From: Solirubrobacterales bacterium
GTDB lineage: Bacteria > Actinomycetota > Thermoleophilia > Solirubrobacterales > 70-9
Length of the DNA stretch: 62,731 bases
Assembly: GCA_025450585.1 (NCBI GenBank)
Contig: JANWHD010000025.1
Span: 1-62,731 of the forward strand
Direction: 5' to 3'
Below, in pieces: positions 41,276 through 48,711 of this stretch (its first letter is position 1; each line of letters begins with the position of its first letter). The notes under the pieces are model-generated. The model made no database searches. It had not been told where the DNA came from and saw only the letters and a program-made list of their open reading frames with translations. A program made the translations under genes and the position numbers.

Positions 41276-41488
41276 ATGACGCGGACGAACATCGAGATCG
41301 ACGACGTGCTGATCGATCGCGCGATGCGCCTCTATCGCCTGCGCAGCAAGCGCGAGGCTGTCGACTTCGCACTGCGCAAACTCGTGGGCGAGCGGATGAG
41401 CCGGGAGGAAATGCTCGAAGCAGAGGGGCGTGGCTGGGGCGGCGACCTCGATGAGCTGCGTTCGCGCGAGGAGTTTCCGGAGCTGTGA
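41276..41488 (+). CDS. VapB-type antitoxin
   Basis: 70 residues from ATG 41276. MTRTNIEIDDVLIDRAMRLY followed by SKREAVDFALRKLVG is the ribbon-helix-helix pattern of the VapB/DUF2191 family. An acidic C-terminus (EAEGRGWGGDLDELR) is expected to occupy the toxin active site. The stop overlaps the PIN toxin start by 4 nt. Confidence 0.9.
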   Translation: MTRTNIEIDDVLIDRAMRLYRLRSKREAVDFALRKLVGERMSREEMLEAEGRGWGGDLDELRSREEFPEL

Positions 41489-41883
41489 TCCTCGTCGACA
41501 GCTCCGCCTGGATAGAGCTCTTTAGGTCGCTTGACAGCCCGGCCCACCATTGCCTGAAGTCCGCCCTCGAGAGCGATGCCGCCTTGGCTACGACCGATGT
41601 CGTCGTGATGGAGGTCCTGGCAGGGGCCCATGACGCTGCGGATCGCGAATGGCTGCGGAGGCTTCTCCACAGCCAGCACTTCCTCTCCGTCGACGGCCCA
41701 GGCGACTACGAAAGCGCCGCCGATCTGTACCGGCTCTGCCGCCGCGGAGGGGACACGCCACGTCAGCTGGCCGACTGCCTAATCGCGGTGGTCGCGATTC
41801 GCAATGATGCCGAGCTGCTCTGTGAAGACGCCGACTTCGAGGCGATCGCGCGGCATGCGCCGCTGCGGCTCGTCGGCGTTTAG
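41485..41883 (+). CDS. PIN-domain toxin VapC
   Basis: Predicted Mg-dependent RNase, 132 residues from GTG 41485. The catalytic acidic residues are in MILVDSSAWIELF (Asp4), TTDVVVMEVLAG (Glu) and LADCLIAVVAIRNDAELLCEDADF (Asp residues). It is paired with the VapB gene by a 4-nt overlap. VapC toxins usually cleave tRNA or rRNA loops; the target is not predictable. Confidence 0.92.
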   Translation: MILVDSSAWIELFRSLDSPAHHCLKSALESDAALATTDVVVMEVLAGAHDAADREWLRRLLHSQHFLSVDGPGDYESAADLYRLCRRGGDTPRQLADCLIAVVAIRNDAELLCEDADFEAIARHAPLRLVGV

Positions 41884-41911
41884 GCGGTCATCGGTCTAGA
41901 CTCACGACCCG

Positions 41912-42388
41912 ATGGCGACCGTCGAGGTCAAGGGAGTCGAGGGCATGCAGTCCCTGATCGGGCAGGAGATCGGCCCGAGTGAGTGGCGCACCGTCACCCA
42001 GGCCGACATCGACACCTTCGCCACCCTCTCCGGCGACGACCAGTGGATCCACGTCGACGTAGAGCGCGCCAAGGCCGAGAGCCCCTTCGGCACCACGATC
42101 GCCCACGGAAACCTGACGCTCTCCCTGGTCGACGGCTTCCGCCAGCAACTGATCTCCTCGACCGGCTTCGTTCTCGGCGTCAACTACGGCTGGAACAAGA
42201 TCCGCTTCCCGGCCCCGGTGCCGGTCGACTCCAAGGTCCGCGCCAAAGCCGAGATCGTCTCGATCGACGACAAGGGCGGCGGCTGGTACGAGGCTGTGAC
42301 CCGCTTCACCCTCGAGGTCGAGGGCAACGAGAAGCCGTGCTTCGTGGGCGACAGCGTCACCCGTGTGATGGTGCCCGCCGGCGGCTAG
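41912..42388 (+). CDS. MaoC-like enoyl-CoA hydratase
   Basis: 158 residues, single hot-dog fold. The hydratase-2 motif is seen as DTFATLSGDDQWIHVD (catalytic Asp and His at about 42-49) and GTTIAHGNLTLSL. VNYGWNKIRFPAPVPVDSKVRAK is also typical of the family. It hydrates trans-2-enoyl-CoA in fatty acid or related catabolism. A fragment similar to its last 30 codons lies 75 nt downstream, and a long hairpin overlaps its stop. Confidence 0.9.
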   Translation: MATVEVKGVEGMQSLIGQEIGPSEWRTVTQADIDTFATLSGDDQWIHVDVERAKAESPFGTTIAHGNLTLSLVDGFRQQLISSTGFVLGVNYGWNKIRFPAPVPVDSKVRAKAEIVSIDDKGGGWYEAVTRFTLEVEGNEKPCFVGDSVTRVMVPAGG

Positions 42389-42447
42389 TGACCTGAGTCG
42401 TAAGTCCTGCACCGCCCCGACACACCACTTACGACTCCGGTCACTAG
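42385..42447 (+). terminator. Long hairpin at the maoC-like stop
   Basis: Arms 42385-42405 and 42427-42447 pair over 21 positions with one mismatch, around a 21-nt loop. The left arm includes the stop codon. It probably ends transcription. Confidence 0.7.
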
Positions 42448-42461
42448 GCCGCGACGTTCTC

Positions 42462-42520
42462 GCAACGAGAAGCCGTACTTCGTGGGCGACTCGGTGCCCC
42501 GGCGATGGCGCCGGCAATAG
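42462..42520 (+). pseudogene. Remnant similar to the 3' end of the maoC-like gene
   Basis: Bases from 42462 on closely repeat the codons for NEKPCFVGDSV of the maoC-like gene (reading NEKPYFVGDSV) and then diverge. No start or upstream coding sequence remains, so it is either the tail of a lost paralogue or a partial tandem duplication. Confidence 0.6.
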
Positions 42521-42545
42521 ATACACGGAAGTATTTTAATATTAA

Positions 42546-42573
42546 TTGACTCGGGTGCGATCGCCAATATAGT
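42546..42573 (+). promoter_or_regulatory. Sigma-70-type promoter of the secreted sedolisin gene
   Basis: TTGACT (42546-42551) and TATAGT (42568-42573) are separated by 16 nt in an unusually AT-rich patch. Transcription would start about 6-7 nt after the -10, exactly at the GTG start codon 42580, implying a leaderless mRNA. Confidence 0.7.
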
Positions 42574-42579
42574 GCGGTT

Positions 42580-45500
42580 GTGGCTGCCGGGAGCTGGGAG
42601 GGAGAAGGCACCGCCAGGCGATCCTGGCTTTTTTTCGCGATCATTCTGGCGCTGACCGTATTTCCCGTTTCCGCCGGGGCGAAGAACGTTGGCCCCAGTG
42701 GGGTGCGATCGGCCCATGGGAGCGCGCCGCGGTCCCAGACGGCGGCGAGACCCGGACGGGCGATCGAGCCATATTCGAAGAACCCGACCGAAGAGCGGCC
42801 ATATGCCGTCTGCCCGCCGCCCAGCGATCGGCGAGCAACCTGCATGTCGGCCGTCATGCCCACCGAGTACGGCCAGCCGGTGGTTGGCCCAGCTCTGCAG
42901 GGAAGCGGAAAACTGGGCGGGTTCTCCCCTGCGGATCTGCGTTCTGCCTACAAGCTGCCGGCGGAAGGTGGCGAAGGGCAGACGGTGGCGATCACCGTTG
43001 CCTACGACAATCCCAACGCCGAGTCCGACCTCGCGGTCTTCCGAAGCAACTACGGGCTGCCACCGTGCACCACGGCAAGCGGCTGCTTTAGAAAGGTCAA
43101 TCAACGAGGCGAAGAAAAAAACTATCCCGCCCCCAACGCGGGTTGGGGTTTGGAGGCGTCGCTCGACCTCGACATGGTTTCGGCGGCCTGCCCGAAGTGC
43201 CACATCGTCCTCGTCGAGGCTGACAGCAACTACTTCGAAGACCTCGGCCCGGCCGTGGAAAAGGCCGCCGAACTTGGCGTTTCGGCAATCAGCAACAGCT
43301 GGGCTGCGGAAGAGTTTGCGGGGGAGACGAGCCTCAACGATTACTTCGATCATCCTGGTATTCCCGTTCTCTTCGCCACGGGGGATTGGGAGTACGGCGT
43401 TTATTACCCCGCGGCGTCTCCAGATGTCGTCGCGGTCGGCGGTACCAGCCTGATGAAAGCGTCGAACAAACGCGGCTGGACCGAGACGGCGTGGAGCGGG
43501 GCGGGCAGCGGATGCAGCAGCTACGAGGAAAAGCCGTCGTGGCAGAAGGACGGTGGCTGTACGGCGCGTGCCGTTGCGGATGTCTCGGCTGTCTCGGACC
43601 CTGAAACGCCGGTCTCCGTCTATGACAGCTATGGCGAATCCGGCTGGACGTTGGTTGGCGGAACCAGCGCCGCGACGCCGATCATGGCGGCCGTGGAGGC
43701 GCTCTCCACGGCCGACTTCCGCTCCGCCGGGCCCAGCGCCTTCACCCGCGTCGGCAACGGCGAAGGCCTGTTCGACGTCGTCGCAGGGGAAAACGGGACA
43801 TGTGGCGCCGAAAGCGATTACGGATTCGATGCCGTTTACCTGTGTCAAGCAGACATCGGCTATGACGGCCCGACCGGGTGGGGCTCGCCCAATGGTCCGC
43901 AAGCACTACCGGTCGCAATCACCGAAGGTGCCACGGCCGTCTCTGCGCAGAAAGCAGTTCTGCACGGCTCTATCGATCCGAGGGGGTTGGCTACCGAATA
44001 CCGCTTCGAATACGGGGAAACGACGGCTTACGGCCAGAGCGTGCCGATCGCCGGTGCAAGCGCTGGCTCGGGCAAAGGCTACGTCGAAGTGAGCCAGGCG
44101 GTTGAAGGCCTGAAAGGACAGACTCCCTATCACTACCGGATCGTCGCCACAAACGCAGCGGGCACCTTTACGGGCATAGATCGCGTCTTCGGAACAACAG
44201 CCCCCGTTGCTTCGACGAACACCGCGAACGAAATAGGCATATTGAGCGCGACCCTTCGCGCGACCGTCAATCCCCAGGGCCTCTCGGCCAGCTATTACTT
44301 CGAATACGGCCCAACCACGTCGTACAAGTCGAAGGCTCCGGTAAGGGCACAGGGAATTGGCTCGGGCGCCGAAAACGTCGCCGTGAGTACGCCCATCGGC
44401 GGCTTGACGGGCGGCACCATATATCACTATCGGATCGTGGCCAAGAGCGTCGCAGGCGTGGTCCGTGGATCAGACAAAACGTTCACCACCGAACCGGCGC
44501 AGTGGATCGGAGAAACTCTGCCTCAGCCTCCGAATTCCGGCAATGGCCACGGGGCCTTGGGGGTTGCTTGCGCGCAGGCAAATCAGTGCATCGCCGTGGG
44601 GCATAACTGGAGCCTTGCCTTGCACGCGCAGGTGACGTTGGCGGAGCTCTGGAACGGGAAATCCTGGTCGGTCATGCAGACCCCCAATCCGCCCGGGCTC
44701 GAGGAGGGTTGGCAGTATCAGAGACACGCGCTGCTCGCGGACATCTCCTGCGTCTCGGCGAGCGATTGCGTCGCCGTAGGAAACTTCAAGGGCCCCTCCG
44801 AAGTGGTCGAACCGCTGGTCGAGCGCTGGAACGGGAGCAAATGGTCGATAGTTCCCGCGGCCACCCCCAGCGGGGGCACAAACGGTTGGCTGGAAGGCGT
44901 TTCTTGCGCCTCGTCCACGCAATGCACGGCCGTTGGCTACCTCGAAAAAGAATCGGGCGTGATCGAGACGCTGGCCGAGCGCTGGGATGGGAGCGAATGG
45001 TCGATAGAGCCGACGCCCAGTCCCGGCGGTACCCGGGGCAGCAAATTGATGGGGGTGTCATGTCCGACCGCCACGGCATGCACGGCCGTCGGTTTCACGG
45101 GCGACCCCCTCCACGTCGAGGAAACGCTCGCTGAGCGCTGGAATGGAACCGAATGGCTGGTGCAGACGACCCCGAACCCACCCGACCTGGATGCCTCGAA
45201 CGCTTTTTCAGACGTATCTTGCAGTTCTTCTACAGTCTGCACGGCGGTGGGTCATCATGAGTACAGGGTGGGGACGCGATTCCTTTGGTCCACTCTCGCA
45301 GAGCGCTGGAGCGGAGGCCAGTGGCTGGCGCAATCGACCCCGTCGCTGCCGAGTGAACTCAGCGCACTATCGGATGTGATGTGTGTGTCTCCGACATCAT
45401 GTACAGCAGTCGGCAGAAGTTCGGGTGTGCTGGGGGAGCGTTGGGATGGCAGTAGCTGGTCCCCCCTGCCCATGGCGGGGTCGGGATCCCTCCAATCGGT

Positions 45501-47238
45501 GTTCTGTACCCAGGCTACCCACTGCACGGGTGTCGGGTTGGGTGAGCGAGAAGTATCTCCGGGATGGTGGACCGACACCGCAATAGCACAGCGTGAGGTA
45601 ACGCCGCTGCTTGCCAGCTTCTCGGCATCTCCCGAAACACCGGGGATCGGCGAACCGGTCACCTTCGACGGCTCCTCGTCGAGCGCTTCTAATGGAAGCA
45701 TCACCGCATATGACTGGAACTTCGGCGACGGGTCGGGCGGCAGCGGTGTGAAACCTTCACATACATACGTCAAAGCAGGCGAATATACGGTCACCCTGAC
45801 GGTCACCGACAACGAAGGCAAAACCGCCAAAGCGTCGCGCACCCTCAAAATCGTCAATGATCCGCCCGCCGCTTCCTTCACGGTCGTCACGCCATCGCCT
45901 GCAGCGGGCAAACCCGTCGAATTTGACGGTTCGGCCTCGAATGATCCGGACGGCACGATTACGGCCTATGGCTGGGACTTCGGCGATGGCTCCGGCGGCA
46001 GCGGCGCGACTCCCTCGCATACCTATGCTCACGGTGGTGAATACATCGTCACGCTCGTCGTCACCGACGACGAAGGCGCGACGGCAAGCGTCTCGCATGC
46101 TGTCTACGTCGCGGGACGGGGGCAGCTGCTTGTCTCCAAGTCTGGCACCGGCAAAGGCACCGTGACAGGCAAGCCGTATGCGATCAACTGCGCCGCAGCG
46201 TGCACCTCGGCCAGTGCATCTCTCTATGACGGCGCCAAAGTCACCCTCGTTGCCAGCCCGGCCCTCGGATCGACGTTCACGGGGTGGTCCGGTGCGGGCT
46301 GTTCGGGAACGGGGGCGTGCGAAGTGACGCTCAAAAAAGCCCAGTCGCAATCGGTGGTCGCAACATTTGACGGCACCGCCAAGGCGATCGTCAACCTGCA
46401 GACCCTGACCTTCGAAAAGGCCGCGGGAACCGGCGCCGGCACAGTAAAGGCCACCAACCTCGCCTGCCTCACCGCCTGCGTGGGAACCGACGTCGCCTAC
46501 AGCGGCGGCACCACTGGGTCGAACCCCAAGCCCCCCACGCTCGTCACGCTCACCGCCACCCCCGGGATTGGCTCTGCCTTCACCTCTTGGAGTGGCTGCC
46601 AAACCGTCGAAGCCAACGTTTGCAAAGTCACGATGAGCAGCGAAAGGCTTGTGACGGCGCAGTTCTCCGCCCTGCCCCGCAAACCGCTGGCTCTGGTTAA
46701 GGCGGGCACGGGGGTTGGCAACGTTTCGAGCAATCTCAGGGCAGTCAATTGCCCAGCTCGCTGCGACGCTGCAAGGGCATCGCTATACGAAGGGGCGAAA
46801 GTGGTGCTCACTGCGAGACCGGCGATTACCCTCGGTTCGACCTTCGTCGGGTGGGAAGGCTGCGACGAAATCACCGCCGAAGGCAAGTGCGTCGTCAGCA
46901 TGACTTCCGCCAAGGAAATCACGGCGATCTTCGGCGGCACCGCCAAGGCGATCGTCAACCCGCAGACCCTGACCTTCGAAAAGGCCGCGGGAACCGGCGC
47001 CGGCACAGTAAAGGCCACCAACCTCGCCTGCCTCGCCGCCTGCGTGGGAACCGACGTCGCCTACAGCGGCGGCACCACTGGGTCGAACCCCAAGCCCGCC
47101 ACGCTCGTCACTCTCACCGCCACCCCCGCGCCGGGTTCATCCCTGACAACCTGGGTCGGGTGTCAGGTCACCGAAGGCAATGTCTGCAAGGTGACGATGA
47201 GCGGCAGCCGTTTGGTCACGGCGAGCTTCGACGAATAG
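42580..47238 (+). CDS. Giant secreted sedolisin-family (S53) protein with Fn3-like, propeller-like, PKD and InlB-like repeats
   Basis: 1552 residues from GTG 42580. A signal peptide (to about residue 35, ending SAGA) precedes an S53 serine-carboxyl peptidase domain (about 110-455) with Glu192, Asp196, oxyanion Asp269 (ATGDWE) and nucleophile Ser363 (GGTSAATP). The long inhibitory prodomain usual for sedolisins is not seen. Then come two Fn3-like units (about 455-645), seven or so Cys/Trp repeats of a propeller type (AVG...ERWNGSKWS, about 650-1005), two PKD domains (FDGSxSS and WNFGDGSGGSG...HTY, about 1010-1185), and InlB-like beta repeats with Cys pairs to the end. Two 193-nt stretches (46371 and 46935) are almost identical. 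It is probably an extracellular acid protease or adhesin. Confidence 0.85.
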   Translation: MAAGSWEGEGTARRSWLFFAIILALTVFPVSAGAKNVGPSGVRSAHGSAPRSQTAARPGRAIEPYSKNPTEERPYAVCPPPSDRRATCMSAVMPTEYGQPVVGPALQGSGKLGGFSPADLRSAYKLPAEGGEGQTVAITVAYDNPNAESDLAVFRSNYGLPPCTTASGCFRKVNQRGEEKNYPAPNAGWGLEASLDLDMVSAACPKCHIVLVEADSNYFEDLGPAVEKAAELGVSAISNSWAAEEFAGETSLNDYFDHPGIPVLFATGDWEYGVYYPAASPDVVAVGGTSLMKASNKRGWTETAWSGAGSGCSSYEEKPSWQKDGGCTARAVADVSAVSDPETPVSVYDSYGESGWTLVGGTSAATPIMAAVEALSTADFRSAGPSAFTRVGNGEGLFDVVAGENGTCGAESDYGFDAVYLCQADIGYDGPTGWGSPNGPQALPVAITEGATAVSAQKAVLHGSIDPRGLATEYRFEYGETTAYGQSVPIAGASAGSGKGYVEVSQAVEGLKGQTPYHYRIVATNAAGTFTGIDRVFGTTAPVASTNTANEIGILSATLRATVNPQGLSASYYFEYGPTTSYKSKAPVRAQGIGSGAENVAVSTPIGGLTGGTIYHYRIVAKSVAGVVRGSDKTFTTEPAQWIGETLPQPPNSGNGHGALGVACAQANQCIAVGHNWSLALHAQVTLAELWNGKSWSVMQTPNPPGLEEGWQYQRHALLADISCVSASDCVAVGNFKGPSEVVEPLVERWNGSKWSIVPAATPSGGTNGWLEGVSCASSTQCTAVGYLEKESGVIETLAERWDGSEWSIEPTPSPGGTRGSKLMGVSCPTATACTAVGFTGDPLHVEETLAERWNGTEWLVQTTPNPPDLDASNAFSDVSCSSSTVCTAVGHHEYRVGTRFLWSTLAERWSGGQWLAQSTPSLPSELSALSDVMCVSPTSCTAVGRSSGVLGERWDGSSWSPLPMAGSGSLQSVFCTQATHCTGVGLGEREVSPGWWTDTAIAQREVTPLLASFSASPETPGIGEPVTFDGSSSSASNGSITAYDWNFGDGSGGSGVKPSHTYVKAGEYTVTLTVTDNEGKTAKASRTLKIVNDPPAASFTVVTPSPAAGKPVEFDGSASNDPDGTITAYGWDFGDGSGGSGATPSHTYAHGGEYIVTLVVTDDEGATASVSHAVYVAGRGQLLVSKSGTGKGTVTGKPYAINCAAACTSASASLYDGAKVTLVASPALGSTFTGWSGAGCSGTGACEVTLKKAQSQSVVATFDGTAKAIVNLQTLTFEKAAGTGAGTVKATNLACLTACVGTDVAYSGGTTGSNPKPPTLVTLTATPGIGSAFTSWSGCQTVEANVCKVTMSSERLVTAQFSALPRKPLALVKAGTGVGNVSSNLRAVNCPARCDAARASLYEGAKVVLTARPAITLGSTFVGWEGCDEITAEGKCVVSMTSAKEITAIFGGTAKAIVNPQTLTFEKAAGTGAGTVKATNLACLAACVGTDVAYSGGTTGSNPKPATLVTLTATPAPGSSLTTWVGCQVTEGNVCKVTMSGSRLVTASFDE
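46371..46563 (+). repeat. Internal coding repeat, copy 1
   Basis: 193 nt repeated at 46935-47127 with about four differences by eye, encoding the TAKAIVNLQTLTFEKAAGTG... unit. The near identity at DNA level points to recent duplication or ongoing conversion. Confidence 0.85.
46935..47127 (+). repeat. Internal coding repeat, copy 2
   Basis: Second copy of the 193-nt coding repeat at 46371-46563, in the same frame, 564 bp away. Confidence 0.85.
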
Positions 47239-47283
47239 GGACGGCTTGCGACGCCCGCCCTGCCCAACGGGCGCCGCGCGCCC

Positions 47284-47739
47284 TCATTCGACCGTCAGTG
47301 TCCCTTCCATGCCCGCTTCGCGATGTCCCGGAACCGAGCAGAAGAAGGTGTAGGTGCCGGGTTTGAGGTTGACCGTGGTCGAGTCGGAGCTGTCGGCGAT
47401 CAGTTCGGTGGCGCCGACCTCCTTGCCGCTGGAGTCTTCGATCGCGACGTCGTGGGTCAGCGACTGTGGGTTGTCGAACTCGACGGTCACCTTGCCGGCC
47501 TTGGCCGTGGCTTCGGTCGCGGTGTAGGCGAGGGCGCCTTCGGGGTCGGCCTCGAAGCTGAGGGTCGCGCCCGCACCGCCCCCTTCGGCACCGCCGCCGG
47601 CGTTTTCCTGCCCATCCGTTTCGGCTTCCTGGGTGGTTTCGCCGCCGCCGGTTGGGGTCGTGTCGGAGTCGTCGCCGCCGCAGGCGACGAGGATGAACGC
47701 TGCGAGGGCGAGTGCTAGAAGTGCCGCGACCTTGTTCAT
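47284..47739 (-). CDS. Cupredoxin lipoprotein (plastocyanin-like)
   Basis: 151 residues. The lipobox FILVAC (Cys20) is followed by a Gly/Thr/Glu linker and a type-1 copper fold (about 57-151). Ligands are His96 (SLTHDV), Cys134, His139 and Met144 (FFCSVPGHREAGM), the usual His-Cys-His-Met set. It probably shuttles electrons outside the membrane. No partner oxidase is adjacent. It converges on the sedolisin gene with a 45-nt gap. Glutamate codons are mainly GAA. Confidence 0.92.
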   Translation of the reverse strand: MNKVAALLALALAAFILVACGGDDSDTTPTGGGETTQEAETDGQENAGGGAEGGGAGATLSFEADPEGALAYTATEATAKAGKVTVEFDNPQSLTHDVAIEDSSGKEVGATELIADSSDSTTVNLKPGTYTFFCSVPGHREAGMEGTLTVE

Positions 47740-47811
47740 GACCGGGGATCCTTTCCGTCGGGAGAACGCTCAGTGGGACTGTAGCTGCATACGGCGCAGA
47801 CCCGGATGAGT

Positions 47812-48639
47812 TCAGCGGCCCTTGAACTCCGGGGTGTCGCCGCCGAAGAAGGCCTCGACGCCGTTGCGCAGGTCCTCGGTGGCCATGCTGTCGGCGATCC
47901 CGTGGCGCTCCAGCTGCAGGTGCTCGGTGAGGTTGTTCTCGATGCTCTGGCCGGCGAGGATTTTTGCCATCCGCACGTAATGGGGGGCCTTCGCCGCCAG
48001 CTTCTCGGCCTTCTCCCGGGCCCGGTCCATCAGCTCCTCGGGGGCGACGACCTCGGAGACGAGCTTCTCGGCCAGCGCGTCCTCGGCGGTCATGTTGGGG
48101 TCGTTGAGGAGGATTTCCAGCGCCCGGCTCGGCCCGACGACGCGCGGCAGGAAGTAGGTCATGCCGCCGTCGGGGGAGGCGCCGATGCGGCCGTAGGCGC
48201 AGGCGAAGAAGGCCTCCTCCGAGGAGATCCGGATGTCGCAGGCGAGCGCCAGCGAGAAGCCCGCCCCGGCCGCCGGCCCGTTGACGGCGCAGATCACCGG
48301 ATAGGGGATGCGGCGGAGGTCGACGATCGCCATGTGCAGCGCGTCGGCGCCGCGGCGCACCTGCGCGGGCAGGTCGATCTCCTCGGAGGAGACGCCCTCT
48401 TTGAACCAGTTGACGTCGCCGCCCGAGCAGAAGGCTTTGCCGGAGCCGGTCACGATAAGCGCCCGCAGCGGTGCCTGGTCGGCGAGCCACGGGAAGGCCA
48501 CCGTCATCTCGCCGATCATCTCCGGGCTCATCGCGTTGAAGGCCTCGGGGCGGTCGAGGGTGAGGATGCCGATCTCCCCGTCGATCTCGAGCTTCATCGT
48601 GTTCAACTCGGGCGGGCTGCTCAGCGTCTCCGTGGTCAT
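47812..48639 (-). CDS. Enoyl-CoA hydratase/isomerase (crotonase) family protein
   Basis: 275 residues from ATG 48639 with GGGAGAG upstream. Crotonase signatures: ILTLDRPEAFNAMS, the first oxyanion-hole region VTGSGKAFCSGGDV and the second, AVNGPAAGAGFSLALACDIRISSEEAFF, followed by FGRIG-like AYGRIGASPDGGMTYFLPR. The Glu often found in the second active-site position of hydratases is Asp (SPDGG), which is common in isomerase-like members, so the exact reaction is open. It is divergent from uvrC. Confidence 0.9.
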   Translation of the reverse strand: MTTETLSSPPELNTMKLEIDGEIGILTLDRPEAFNAMSPEMIGEMTVAFPWLADQAPLRALIVTGSGKAFCSGGDVNWFKEGVSSEEIDLPAQVRRGADALHMAIVDLRRIPYPVICAVNGPAAGAGFSLALACDIRISSEEAFFACAYGRIGASPDGGMTYFLPRVVGPSRALEILLNDPNMTAEDALAEKLVSEVVAPEELMDRAREKAEKLAAKAPHYVRMAKILAGQSIENNLTEHLQLERHGIADSMATEDLRNGVEAFFGGDTPEFKGR

Positions 48640-48711
48640 CGTGCTCTCCCTCTGGCGTGAAATTTGGTCTGGTCGATCTGGCCGGCTGGCCAGGAGCCTA
48701 CCCTTTGGCCT

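Noticed and set aside
42385..43902. A 505-codon minus-strand frame opposite the start of the sedolisin gene
   Set aside because: The plus strand has a signal peptide, promoter and intact catalytic residues; the minus frame has none.
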